From Olavius algarvensis Delta 4 endosymbiont (GTDB lineage: Bacteria > Desulfobacterota > Desulfobacteria > Desulfobacterales > CAJINA01), in the NCBI GenBank assembly GCA_905176665.1, contig CAJINA010000167.1:32478-96477 (forward strand): a stretch of DNA of 64,000 nt, written 5' to 3'. Below are positions 17,755 through 26,145 of this stretch, one piece after another. Position numbers and translations under genes: made by a program. A model generated the notes under the pieces. It did not search any database, was not told the origin of the DNA, and saw only the letters and a program-made list of their open reading frames with translations. The stretch's first letter is position 1, and every line of letters starts with the position of its first letter.

Positions 17755-18888
17755 ATGCTAAGATCCGATCCGGAAAGACTGATCCGCGAGACCATGGCCC
17801 GTTTCGTCGACCAGGAAGTGATCCCCATTGCCGAAGAGCTGGACAGCAAAGGCGAATTCCCGCAAGCGCTGTTCCAGCAACTGGCCGAGATGGGCGTGTT
17901 CGGGATTCGCTATCCACGCGGCCAGGGCGGCGCCGGCGGTAATACAACCCTGTACTGCATCATCTGCGAAGAACTGGCCCGCGGTCTCATGAGCCTGGCC
18001 TCGATCACGGCCATGCAGTGCCTGATGGGTACCAATTTTCTCTTTCACTACGGCAGCGACCAGATGCGGGCAGACTATTTCCTGCCGGCCATGCGCGGGG
18101 AGAAGATCGGTTGCTTCTGCATGACCGAGCCGGAAGCAGGCAGTGATCTGGGCGCCATCACCACCCGGGCGACCGCGGTAGACGACGGCTACCTGATCAA
18201 CGGCATGAAAACCTGGGTCACCGATGGACCGGAAGCGAGCTTTTATACCGTCTTGTGCCAGACGGACCCGGCCAAGCGTCTGCGGGGCATCGGTTATTTT
18301 TTTGTACCCCGCGATTTGCCGGGGGTGTCGCTCAGCCCGCGCTTCGAATGTCTGGGGACCCGGACAACGCCCATCTGTGAGGTAGCCTTCAAAGACGTGT
18401 TGATCCCCAATGAATACCGGGTGACGCCCGAGGGCCGGGGACTCTCCTGTTTCCTGGCTATTCTGGCCGAAATCCGCACCATGACGGCGGCCCTGGGTCT
18501 CGGCCTGCAGCGTGGGGCCATGGACGCCTCCATGCAGTACACCAAGGAACGCCAGGCTTTCGGCAAACCCATCAGCAAATATCAGCTGATTCAGTCGAAA
18601 ATCGCCCGGATGGCCACCAACCTGGAGGCATCCCGTCTGATGGTCTATAACGCCGCGGCCATGATCGACCGCGGCGAGGAGTGTATGAAACAGGCCACCA
18701 TGGCGAAATATTTCGCCAGCGAGGCCGCCTGCAGCGCCGCCGACGAATGCACCCGGATCTTTGCCGGGTATGGGTATTCCATGGAATACCCGGCCCAACG
18801 CTACTTTCGCGATACGCGCTTCCTGCTCAGTGGCGGGGGTACCCATGAAGTCCTGCAGACCAATATTGCCCGCTGGGAGGGGTTATAA
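17755..18888 (+). CDS. Acyl-CoA dehydrogenase family flavoprotein with substituted catalytic Glu
   Basis: An FAD enzyme of 377 residues with the expected motifs: [12 protein letters not shown] (flavin side), [22 protein letters not shown] and the C-terminal [16 protein letters not shown]. In typical enzymes the catalytic base is the Glu of YEGT near the C-terminus; here the aligned residues are GGGT (about 360-363). The alternative isovaleryl-CoA-dehydrogenase position reads LAEIRTM, with a Glu one residue out of register. The base is therefore unusual, and the enzyme could be a reductase or act on an atypical CoA ester. ATG 17755 is preferred (GAGG upstream) over an in-frame TTG. It is flanked by ETF genes and a GntR regulator. 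Confidence 0.9.
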   Translation: MLRSDPERLIRETMARFVDQEVIPIAEELDSKGEFPQALFQQLAEMGVFGIRYPRGQGGAGGNTTLYCIICEELARGLMSLASITAMQCLMGTNFLFHYGSDQMRADYFLPAMRGEKIGCFCMTEPEAGSDLGAITTRATAVDDGYLINGMKTWVTDGPEASFYTVLCQTDPAKRLRGIGYFFVPRDLPGVSLSPRFECLGTRTTPICEVAFKDVLIPNEYRVTPEGRGLSCFLAILAEIRTMTAALGLGLQRGAMDASMQYTKERQAFGKPISKYQLIQSKIARMATNLEASRLMVYNAAAMIDRGEECMKQATMAKYFASEAACSAADECTRIFAGYGYSMEYPAQRYFRDTRFLLSGGGTHEVLQTNIARWEGL

Positions 18889-18890
18889 CT

Positions 18891-19610
18891 ATGGGAGAGG
18901 TGGACCTCACGACAACAGAGCTCCCGGGCCTTAAATCATTGCCGGCGCGCAAGTCAGCCGGCCAGCACGTCTTCGAATATCTCAAGCTGGCCATTACCCG
19001 GGGTGACATCACCCCGGGCAGTCGGCTGGTGGAAAGCCGCATTGCCGACTCCACCGGCGTCAGCCGCACCCCGGTCCGTGAAGCCCTGCACAAGCTGGAA
19101 AGCCAGGGGTTTTTAAAAAAACTGCCGGCCGGCGGCTTTACGGTCCTCGGGCTTACCAGCGAGGATATCGACGAGACGTTCGGGATTCGCAGTGTGCTTG
19201 AATCCTATGCCGCCCGGCTGGCGGCTGAAAACCACACCCCGGCAGGCCTGGCGCGCCTGGAAAAGAAGATCCAGGAATACCAGCACTGCCTGGAGCTGGG
19301 CCGGGTGGAAGAACTGGAGCGGATCAACACCCAATTTCACGAACTGCTCTACACGCTGAGCAAGAGTCCGCGTCTGATCAAGATGATCGCTGACTTGAAG
19401 GCCCAGATTCAACGCTTTCGACACATCATCTTAAGCCAGGAAACCATGGCCCAACGCAGCAACCGGGACCATATGCAGATGGTCGCCGCCATCCGCAATC
19501 ACGATGCCGACGGCGTGGAAAAGCTGGTCCGGGAACACATTCTCCGGGGTAAAGCCGCCGTGCTGGAACAGTTGGCCGCCGGTGTTGCCGGGAGTAAAAA
19601 GGAATTTTGA
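18891..19610 (+). CDS. GntR family transcriptional regulator, FadR/FCD subfamily
   Basis: A 239-residue ligand-responsive repressor or activator. The N-terminal winged helix (about residues 15-85) has ITPGSRLVESRIAD and STGVSRTPVREALHKLES, the GntR recognition helix. The C-terminal all-helical FCD domain (about 95-225) shows the metal-ligand pattern with Asp, HELLYTLSKSP and RDHMQMVAAI...HD. It starts 2 bp after the dehydrogenase stop. FCD regulators usually sense carboxylic acids. The GTATAC array at 14073-14092 upstream of the operon is the likely binding site. Confidence 0.92.
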   Translation: MGEVDLTTTELPGLKSLPARKSAGQHVFEYLKLAITRGDITPGSRLVESRIADSTGVSRTPVREALHKLESQGFLKKLPAGGFTVLGLTSEDIDETFGIRSVLESYAARLAAENHTPAGLARLEKKIQEYQHCLELGRVEELERINTQFHELLYTLSKSPRLIKMIADLKAQIQRFRHIILSQETMAQRSNRDHMQMVAAIRNHDADGVEKLVREHILRGKAAVLEQLAAGVAGSKKEF

Positions 19611-19630
19611 CCCTTGGGGAGGACAGCGGT

Positions 19631-20047
19631 ATGAACCAGCGTAAAATCAGGATTCTCCTGGCCAAGCCCGGTCTGGACGGCCATGACCGGGGGGCCAAAA
19701 TCGTGGCCCTGGCCCTGCGGGATGCCGGCATGGAAGTCATTTACACCGGCCTGCATCAGGACCTGGGGCAGATCATCGGGGCCGCCGCACAGGAAACGGT
19801 GGATGTCATCGGCCTGAGCATCATGTCCGGCGCGCACATCCCCATCTGCACCCGCCTGCTGGAAATGATGCCGGACGCGGGGCTGCAGGATGTCAAGCTG
19901 GTGGTCGGTGGCGTCATTCCGACGCGCGACATCACCGTCCTGGAAGACCTGGGTGTGGCGGGTATCTATCCGGGCGGCACCCCGTTCGATGATATCACCA
20001 GCGGTATTTACGATCTTTGCGGCCTGCCGGCACCAACCGGGGCATAA
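19631..20047 (+). CDS. Cobalamin-binding (small) subunit of a split acyl-CoA mutase
   Basis: A 138-residue B12-binding domain protein of the methylmalonyl-CoA mutase C-terminal type. The base-off/His-on cobalamin motif is LDGHDRGAK near residue 15 (D-x-H-x-x-G). It is followed by GLSIMSGAH and GGVIPTRD, and GIYPGGTPF closes the nucleotide-loop pocket. I start at ATG 19631, behind GGGGAGG; the frame extends to a TTG at 19607. The partner is the large subunit encoded at 20504. The 456-bp gap between them holds two repeat elements. Confidence 0.93.
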   Translation: MNQRKIRILLAKPGLDGHDRGAKIVALALRDAGMEVIYTGLHQDLGQIIGAAAQETVDVIGLSIMSGAHIPICTRLLEMMPDAGLQDVKLVVGGVIPTRDITVLEDLGVAGIYPGGTPFDDITSGIYDLCGLPAPTGA

Positions 20048-20156
20048 GACCTGGCCACAGTGGAAAGAGACTGAAATTATCCAGTCCCTTATATTAAATA
20101 CAGCGACAAATATTTACACACATAATGAAGCGGTATCGAGAATAAAACCAATGCAT

Positions 20157-20318
20157 CGCGCAGAGACGCTGAGACGCAGGGAAGCCCAAAACCAAATGTA
20201 TGGCCGCACTTCGTGCGGGAAACCACATAAATCAAATTGGTTTGAGCGGGTTTTGATTCAACCGGCGAAGCCGGATAGAGTTAAGGTTTTCTTGGCGCCT
20301 CTGCGTCTCTGCGCGAGG
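20157..20318. repeat. CGCAGAGACG inverted repeat element
   Basis: The left end is CGCAGAGACGCTGAGACGCA and the right end is GCCTCTGCGTCTCTGCGC, with about 120 bases between. Inside is a second pair of arms around AAACCACATAAATC/GATTCAACC and CGCACTTCGTGCGGG. Similar CGCAGAGACG palindromes are widespread in environmental bacteria (from memory). No coding potential is seen. Confidence 0.7.
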
Positions 20319-20332
20319 ATCAGGTTTCAGCC

Positions 20333-20432
20333 TAAATCGAAATCGCTATCGGGATCGGGATCGATAGCGGTTGTGAAAACGTCACGTGGGCCTCGATTTC
20401 GATAGCGATTTCGACCCCGATACCGATATTGG
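20333..20432. repeat. ATCGNN hexamer palindrome, copy 4
   Basis: The left arm is AAATCGAAATCGCTATCGGG with ATCGGGATCGATAGCGG. The right arm is TCGATTTCGATAGCGATTTC with GACCCCGATACCGATATT. It immediately follows the CGCAGAGACG element between the two mutase subunit genes. The loop contains GTGAAAACGTCACGTGGGCC. Confidence 0.8.
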
Positions 20433-20503
20433 CCAGGACTATCACACAATCCGAAAGTTGCGTTAAGCAAGGTATTACTAACCATTTTTGACAGGAACAA
20501 AAC

Positions 20504-22141
20504 ATGGGCGTAGCCAAATACAAAAAAAACGAAAAAGATGCGGTTGAAGAGGTCCGCTACCAATCAGGCATCACGGTCAAGCCGGTCTACGGACCCGAAG
20601 ACCTGGAAAAGGCCGGTTTCGACTATTCTCAGGATCTTGGTGATCCGGGCGAATTTCCTTTCACCCGCAGCCTGCACCCGCAGGGGTACCGCAGCCGGGC
20701 GTGGACCACCCGCCAATATACCGGGTTTGGGACCCCCGCGGAAACCAACAGCCGATTCAAGCTGATGATCGGCCATGGACAGACCGGATTGAACGTCGCT
20801 TTCGATCTGCCGACCCAGATGGGTTATGACTCCGACCACCCTAAATCTATCGGCGAAGTCGGTCGGGTCGGCATGGCCGTGGATTCACTGCGGGACTTTG
20901 AAATTGCCTTTAAAGATATCCCCCTGGATCGGATCGGCAGCGGGCTGACCATCAACGCCGTGGCCACCATCATGCTGGCCATGTACCAGGCGGTAGCGGA
21001 AAAATTCGGTTACCCCAAGGAAAAGATTTCGGCCACCCCGCAAAACGACATTCTCAAAGAGATGATCGGCCGGGGGGCCTGGATCTTTCCAGTCGAACAC
21101 GGGGTCCGCCTGGTGGGCGACACCATCGAATACGCCGTCAAAGAACTGCCGCGCTGCAACCCGGTCAGCCTGTGCGGTTACCACATCCGTGAGTCGGGGG
21201 CCACGCCGGCCCAGGAAATCGGCTGCGCCTTTGAAATCGCCCGGGCCTACATGGAGAATGTCATGGCCCGCGGCCTGGCCGCCGATGACTTTGTGGGTTG
21301 CTTCTCCTTCAACTTCAATGTCTACGGCAACCTGTGGGAACAGGTATCCAAGTTCCGGGCGGCCCGCAAGCTGTGGGCCAAAATGCTCAAGAACGAATAT
21401 GGCGTCACCGCAAAGAAAAAACTGTTTTTGCGCGGACTTTTCGGCGGCGGCGGCAGCGGCCTGACCAAAGAACAACCGGAAAACAACATCATGCGGGGGG
21501 CTTTCTATGCCCTGGGGGCCGCCCTGGCCGGTGCCCAGACCACAGCCCTGTGCTCCTTTGACGAAGCCTATACCATCCCCACGCCCCGGGCGGCGCTGCT
21601 ATCGCTGCGCACCCTGGAAATTCTCATGGAAGAGGTGGGGCTGCGCGATACCGTGGACCCCCTGGCCGGATCGTATTTCATCGAAACCCTGACCCTGGAA
21701 ATGGAAGCCAAAATCCTGGAGGAGATGAAGCAAGTTGCAAACCTGGGCGGCATGGTAAAAGCGGTTGAAACCGGGTTCATCCAGCGCAAGGTGGCCCAGC
21801 AGGCTTATGAATACGAAAAGGGGCTGCAAAGCGGTGAGTACATCAAGGTCGGCAGCAACAAGTACACCGACGGAAACGACCAGGGCGGCAGCGACGTGGA
21901 CCTGCATGAATACAATGAACAGTGGGTGGAAGAGCAGCAGGCCGGGCTGCGCGAACTGAAAAGAACCCGTGACAATCGAGCGGTAACCCGCTCCCTGCAA
22001 GCCCTGGAAAAGGCCGCCCGGGACGGTGACAATGTGATGCCCTACCTGGTCGACTGTTGCCGGGTCTATGCCACAGTCGGTGAAATGGCCGGTATTTTCC
22101 GGGATGTCTTCGGCGAATGGCAGGAGCCGGCGATTTTTTAG
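20504..22141 (+). CDS. Large subunit of a B12-dependent acyl-CoA mutase, non-canonical active site
   Basis: A TIM-barrel mutase subunit of 545 residues. It rearranges acyl-CoA carbon skeletons by an adenosylcobalamin radical mechanism with the B12 subunit at 19631. Conserved: RQYTGFGTPAETN (Tyr72), FDLPTQMGYDSDHP, QNDILKE with Arg190, GYHIRESGA (His227) and SFDEAY. By hand alignment these match Tyr89, Arg207 and His244 of the Propionibacterium enzyme. The conserved QTSG/QTAG loop (Gln330) is instead a glycine run (314-317), and the usual TIQND and RN.YI[FY]PP read TPQND and RGAWIFPV. Arg190 argues for a carboxylated acyl-CoA. The altered loop argues against plain methylmalonyl-CoA. A branched or alkyl-succinyl type substrate is possible. 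Confidence 0.9.
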   Translation: MGVAKYKKNEKDAVEEVRYQSGITVKPVYGPEDLEKAGFDYSQDLGDPGEFPFTRSLHPQGYRSRAWTTRQYTGFGTPAETNSRFKLMIGHGQTGLNVAFDLPTQMGYDSDHPKSIGEVGRVGMAVDSLRDFEIAFKDIPLDRIGSGLTINAVATIMLAMYQAVAEKFGYPKEKISATPQNDILKEMIGRGAWIFPVEHGVRLVGDTIEYAVKELPRCNPVSLCGYHIRESGATPAQEIGCAFEIARAYMENVMARGLAADDFVGCFSFNFNVYGNLWEQVSKFRAARKLWAKMLKNEYGVTAKKKLFLRGLFGGGGSGLTKEQPENNIMRGAFYALGAALAGAQTTALCSFDEAYTIPTPRAALLSLRTLEILMEEVGLRDTVDPLAGSYFIETLTLEMEAKILEEMKQVANLGGMVKAVETGFIQRKVAQQAYEYEKGLQSGEYIKVGSNKYTDGNDQGGSDVDLHEYNEQWVEEQQAGLRELKRTRDNRAVTRSLQALEKAARDGDNVMPYLVDCCRVYATVGEMAGIFRDVFGEWQEPAIF

Positions 22142-22240
22142 GTGGATAGGCCGAAGGTTGAAGGCTGAAGGAAAACCAGACGTTGCTAAACAGGCTGTAA
22201 AAGATCAAGCCTGCAGTTATAACCTGAACAGGAGGACGGT

Positions 22241-24373
22241 TTGGACAAATCCTATCGACTGGGGTGCGACATCGGCGGCACGTTTACTGATTTTGTCCTC
22301 GTCGATGATGAGACCGGCGAGTTTCAAACCAACAAGTGCCTGACCTCGCCGGCCGATCCCTCTGAAGCAGTTGAACAGGGCATCCAGCAACTGCTGGATC
22401 AGACCCCTGACTTTATCGGCCGGGTCGCTGAATTCATTCATGGGACGACCCTGGTGATCAACGCCATCATCGAACGCAAAGGGGCCTGCACCGGTCTGAT
22501 TACCACCCGCGGCTTCCGCGATGTCCTGGAACTGGGCCGGGAAATTCGCTACGACGCCTATGACATATTCGCTGAATACCCGCAGCCGCTGATCCCCCGT
22601 AACCTGCGCACGGAAGTGGACGAGCGCATTGCCAGCGACGGCCGCATCATTCGGGATCTCGACCTGCAGGAAGTCCGTAAGCGCCTGGCCCAGCTGCAGG
22701 CGGCCGGGGTGGAGTCGGTGGCGGTCTGCCTGCTCAATTCCTACGAGAACCCCGTTCATGAAAAAGCCATTCAACAATTAATCCGGGACGCGGCACCCGG
22801 CCTCTCGCTCTCCATCTCTTTCGAGGTCCTGCCCCAGATAAGGGAATATGAGCGTACCTGCACCACGGCCACCAACGCCTATGTCAAGCCCATCACCGCC
22901 AGCTACCTGCAAAAACTGTCCGACCGGCTTGCAACCCTGGGTTTCGCCGGCCAGCTCTTTATCATGCTTTCTTCCGGCGGCATCACATCCCTGGAGACGG
23001 CCCGCGAATTTCCAGTGCGGATCATCGAATCCGGCCCCACCGCCGCGGTCATCGCCTCTCAGCACTATGGCAAACTGTTTGATATCAAAGATATGTTCTG
23101 TTTTGACATGGGCGGCACGACAGCCAAGTCCTGCCTGATTCAAAAAGGCCAGGCCGGCCTGGTGTCAACGTTTGAAGTCGGCCGCGTGCAGCGCTTTAAA
23201 AAAGGCAGCGGCCTGCCCATCCAGGTCCCGGTGGTGGACCTGATGGAGATCGGGGCGGGCGGCGGCAGCATCGCCGAAATCAACCGCCTCGGCCTGCTCC
23301 AGGTGGGCCCGGAAAGCGCCGGGGCCGACCCGGGGCCGGTATGCTATGGGCAGGGCGGTGAAAATCCCACGGTCACCGATGCCGATCTCGCCCTGGGCTA
23401 CCTGGATCCCGACTATTTTCTGGGCGGCAGCATGCCGCTCGACAAAGCTGCCGCCCACGAAGCCATTGCCACCAAAATAGCCGCCCCCCTGGGCACCGGT
23501 GCAGTGGAGGCCGCCTTCGGCATTCACGACTTGATCAACGAAACCATGGCCGCCGCCGCCAAAACCCATATCGCCGAGAAAGGCGGGAATCCCGGTCAGG
23601 TAACCGTCTCCGCATTCGGCGGGGCCGGCCCCGTGCACGCCTACGGCCTGGCCCGCAAAATCGGAGCGCCGCGCATCCTGGTGCCCCCCCTGGCGGGCGT
23701 CGGATCGGCGCTGGGCTTTTTCACCGCCCCGGTGGCATTTGACATGTCCCGGAGCCACCGGGCCGTGCTTGATGGGGCTGATTTTGCTGAGATCGAAAAC
23801 CTCTTTCGCGAACTGGAAACCGAAAGTGCCGCTATTTTAGGCGGGACCGCCAAAAACGAGGAGATCCTGGTTGAACGAACCTTGATGATGCGCTTTGTCG
23901 GACAGGGGGCGGAAACCGACCTGGCCATCGCCTCCCGGCCTTTCGACCAGTGGCGGAAGGCAGAAATCCGGGAACTGTTCGACTCTGAATACAAGCGGCT
24001 TTACGGACGGACCTACGACGATAATCCCGTCGAGTTCGTCACTTTCAAAGTGCGGGCCAGCCTGCCGGCCAGACCTTTTAGGATTCCGCCGCTGAAAACC
24101 GGCGGGACCAGCCTGGCAACATGCGTCAAGTCTACCCGGCCGGCCTACTCCCTGGCCCGGAAAGACTTCGTCGAGCACACGGTTTACGACCGGTCCCGTC
24201 TTTTCCCGGGGGCGGCGTTTGCCGGCCCGGCCATTATTGAAGAAAGGGAGTCCACCATTGTTGTCGGCGAAGGGGCCGCGGCCCGGGTGGATGAATTTGG
24301 GTTTGTGTGGATTGACCTGGAAGCAGGTGAATCGGCTGAAGGGAAACTACGCTTCCAAAAAGGGGAAACTTAA
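22241..24373 (+). CDS. hyuA: Hydantoinase A / oxoprolinase-type ATPase subunit
   Basis: A 710-residue ATP-binding subunit of the HyuA family (N-methylhydantoinase A, 5-oxoprolinase, acetone and acetophenone carboxylases), which phosphorylates amide or enolate oxygens. Actin-like nucleotide motifs are DIGGTFTDFVLVDD (residue 9 on), FIHGTTLVINAI, FDMGGTTAKSCLI and GAGGGSIA. The start is TTG 22241, well spaced from AGGAGG; no ATG upstream fits. It forms a unit with hyuB, abutting without a gap. Which HyuA reaction applies is open. With molybdenum hydroxylases beside it, ATP-dependent opening of a lactam or carboxylation of a ketone are both reasonable. Confidence 0.9.
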   Translation: MDKSYRLGCDIGGTFTDFVLVDDETGEFQTNKCLTSPADPSEAVEQGIQQLLDQTPDFIGRVAEFIHGTTLVINAIIERKGACTGLITTRGFRDVLELGREIRYDAYDIFAEYPQPLIPRNLRTEVDERIASDGRIIRDLDLQEVRKRLAQLQAAGVESVAVCLLNSYENPVHEKAIQQLIRDAAPGLSLSISFEVLPQIREYERTCTTATNAYVKPITASYLQKLSDRLATLGFAGQLFIMLSSGGITSLETAREFPVRIIESGPTAAVIASQHYGKLFDIKDMFCFDMGGTTAKSCLIQKGQAGLVSTFEVGRVQRFKKGSGLPIQVPVVDLMEIGAGGGSIAEINRLGLLQVGPESAGADPGPVCYGQGGENPTVTDADLALGYLDPDYFLGGSMPLDKAAAHEAIATKIAAPLGTGAVEAAFGIHDLINETMAAAAKTHIAEKGGNPGQVTVSAFGGAGPVHAYGLARKIGAPRILVPPLAGVGSALGFFTAPVAFDMSRSHRAVLDGADFAEIENLFRELETESAAILGGTAKNEEILVERTLMMRFVGQGAETDLAIASRPFDQWRKAEIRELFDSEYKRLYGRTYDDNPVEFVTFKVRASLPARPFRIPPLKTGGTSLATCVKSTRPAYSLARKDFVEHTVYDRSRLFPGAAFAGPAIIEERESTIVVGEGAAARVDEFGFVWIDLEAGESAEGKLRFQKGET

Positions 24374-26107
24374 ATGACAAATAAGTTCGATGCCATTACA
24401 CTCGAGATCCTCTGGCGGCGCCTGGTTTCCATTGTGGATGAAGCGGATGCATCGGTGGCCCGGACCGCGTTTTCCAGTCTATTGCGCGATGCCCACGACT
24501 ACACCTGTATGTTCACCGACAGCCGCGGTCAGGAGTTGGTCCAGGGGACCTTCTGCACCCCCGGGCAGGCCGGTGCCATGGCTCTGGGGGTTAAGAACAT
24601 CATCACGGGCACACCCCTTGTGGACTACCGCCCGGGCGATGTTTTTATCGTAAACGACCCCTGGCTCTTGGCCGGCCACCTCAACGATGTCTGCGTGCTG
24701 AGCCCGATCTTCTTCAAAGATAAACCGGTGGCGTTTACCGCCTGCGTCTTCCACCATGCCGATATCGGCGGCCGGGTGGCTTCCGACAACCGCGAGGTCT
24801 ACGAAGAAGGTATTTTCATTCCGCCGCTCAAACTCTACGATGCCGGCGTGTTGAATCAGTCCGTCCTGGACCTGATCCGGTGGAACGTGCGGACCCCGGA
24901 AGAAGTGACCGGCGATATCCGCAGCCAGGTGGCCGCCAACCACGTGTGCGCCCAGAAGATAATTGAAATGATGACCGATGAGGAGCTCGACACTCTGGAT
25001 GACCTGGCCGACGAAATCATCGGCCGCACCGAAAAAAGCATGCGCGCAGCCATTGCCGACATTCCGGACGGTACGTATCCCTATCGCGGTCTCATCGAAG
25101 GTACCGGCAATCGGGATGATATCCACATCAGTCTGACGGTTGTGGTAAAGGGCAGCGATCTCAACGTCGATTTTTCCGGTACCGATCCCCAGGTAGACTG
25201 GGGCGTAAACGTGGTGTACAATTTTACCTACGCCTATGTCTTCATGGCGATCAAAAGTGCTTTCGATCCTGACATCCCCATCAACGAAGGCGCCATCCGC
25301 CCGATCAGCATGACCGCCCCGGATGGCTGCGTGGTCAATTGTCGTTTCCCGGCGGCCGTGGCGGCCCGCATGCAGGTCGGCCATTTCATGACGGAAATGG
25401 TATTCAAGGCCCTGGCGGCCGCTACCCCGGACAATATCATTGCCGGCAGCGGCGGCACACCGGCCCAGACCAATATCATGTACGGCAAACGAGGGGACGG
25501 CCGGCCGTGGCACACCATGATCATCCGCGGCGGCGGTCTCGGCGCCAGCAGCCGCAAGGACGGGCACCACTGCGCGATCTTCCCGGCCAACGGCGCCAAC
25601 ACACCCGTGGAAATTTTAGAAAGCGACACGCCCCTGATCGTAAAATCGCGCGAACTGGTTTGTGACTCCGGTGGCCCCGGCCGCCGGCGCGGCGGGATTG
25701 GCCGTAAAATGGTCCTGAAAGTTCCGCAGGGCACCGGTGCGCCCCAGGCACCCACCACCATCGCCGTCCAGGCCGGCCGTTATATCTATCCGCCGGACGG
25801 GCTGTTCGGTGGGCAGCCGGGTTCCAAAGCTCGCTTTTTAAGAAACTCGGACAATGCCGATCCCGGCGGGTTGACCTTCTGCGACAACGGCGACACCATC
25901 TCCTTTTACAGCGCCGGCGGCGGCGGATACGGGGACCCACTGGAAAGGGACCCCGCAACGGTGGCACAGGACGTGCGCCTGGGATATGTTAGCCTGGAAC
26001 GGGCGCGCCGGGACTATGGGGTGGTCATTGAGCCCAGCACCCTCGGCGCCGAAATCGCCGCAACGGAGACATTACGCGCCAAGCGAAAAAGCGAGAACGA
26101 CTCATAA
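24374..26107 (+). CDS. hyuB: Hydantoinase B / oxoprolinase-type subunit
   Basis: A 577-residue HyuB-family subunit that completes the ATP-dependent hydrolase or carboxylase. Family motifs are FSSLLRDAHDYTC, GTFCTPGQAGAMALG, the metal/active-site block VNDPWLLAGHLNDV, HHADIGG and a glycine-rich C-terminal GGGGYGDPLERDP. The ATG follows the hyuA stop directly, with AAAAGGGGAAA as the likely ribosome site. The gene pair lies in the same operon as the B12 mutase and a CoA ligase. Its partner arrangement (A then B, no gamma subunit) is closer to hydantoinase/oxoprolinase than to three-subunit acetone carboxylase. Confidence 0.9.
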   Translation: MTNKFDAITLEILWRRLVSIVDEADASVARTAFSSLLRDAHDYTCMFTDSRGQELVQGTFCTPGQAGAMALGVKNIITGTPLVDYRPGDVFIVNDPWLLAGHLNDVCVLSPIFFKDKPVAFTACVFHHADIGGRVASDNREVYEEGIFIPPLKLYDAGVLNQSVLDLIRWNVRTPEEVTGDIRSQVAANHVCAQKIIEMMTDEELDTLDDLADEIIGRTEKSMRAAIADIPDGTYPYRGLIEGTGNRDDIHISLTVVVKGSDLNVDFSGTDPQVDWGVNVVYNFTYAYVFMAIKSAFDPDIPINEGAIRPISMTAPDGCVVNCRFPAAVAARMQVGHFMTEMVFKALAAATPDNIIAGSGGTPAQTNIMYGKRGDGRPWHTMIIRGGGLGASSRKDGHHCAIFPANGANTPVEILESDTPLIVKSRELVCDSGGPGRRRGGIGRKMVLKVPQGTGAPQAPTTIAVQAGRYIYPPDGLFGGQPGSKARFLRNSDNADPGGLTFCDNGDTISFYSAGGGGYGDPLERDPATVAQDVRLGYVSLERARRDYGVVIEPSTLGAEIAATETLRAKRKSENDS

Positions 26108-26145
26108 GCACACGCAGCTTTGAGATATAAGCGGGAGAACACATT

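Noticed and set aside
17758..18846. 362-codon minus-strand ORF opposite the acyl-CoA dehydrogenase gene
   Set aside because: It mirrors a confidently identified gene. Its His/Gly/Gln-rich composition is typical of an antisense shadow in GC-rich DNA.
20504..22141. Plain methylmalonyl-CoA mutase annotation
   Set aside because: The family is right, but the altered active-site loop and catabolic context make the default substrate unsafe, so it is named as a variant acyl-CoA mutase.
24479..25570. 363-codon minus-strand ORF opposite hyuB
   Set aside because: Antisense shadow of a gene with clear HyuB motifs; no protein family features.
22241..26107. Acetone or acetophenone carboxylase
   Set aside because: HyuA/HyuB homology includes these enzymes, but the small gamma subunit gene and other Apc-type partners are missing, so a specific carboxylase name is not supported.
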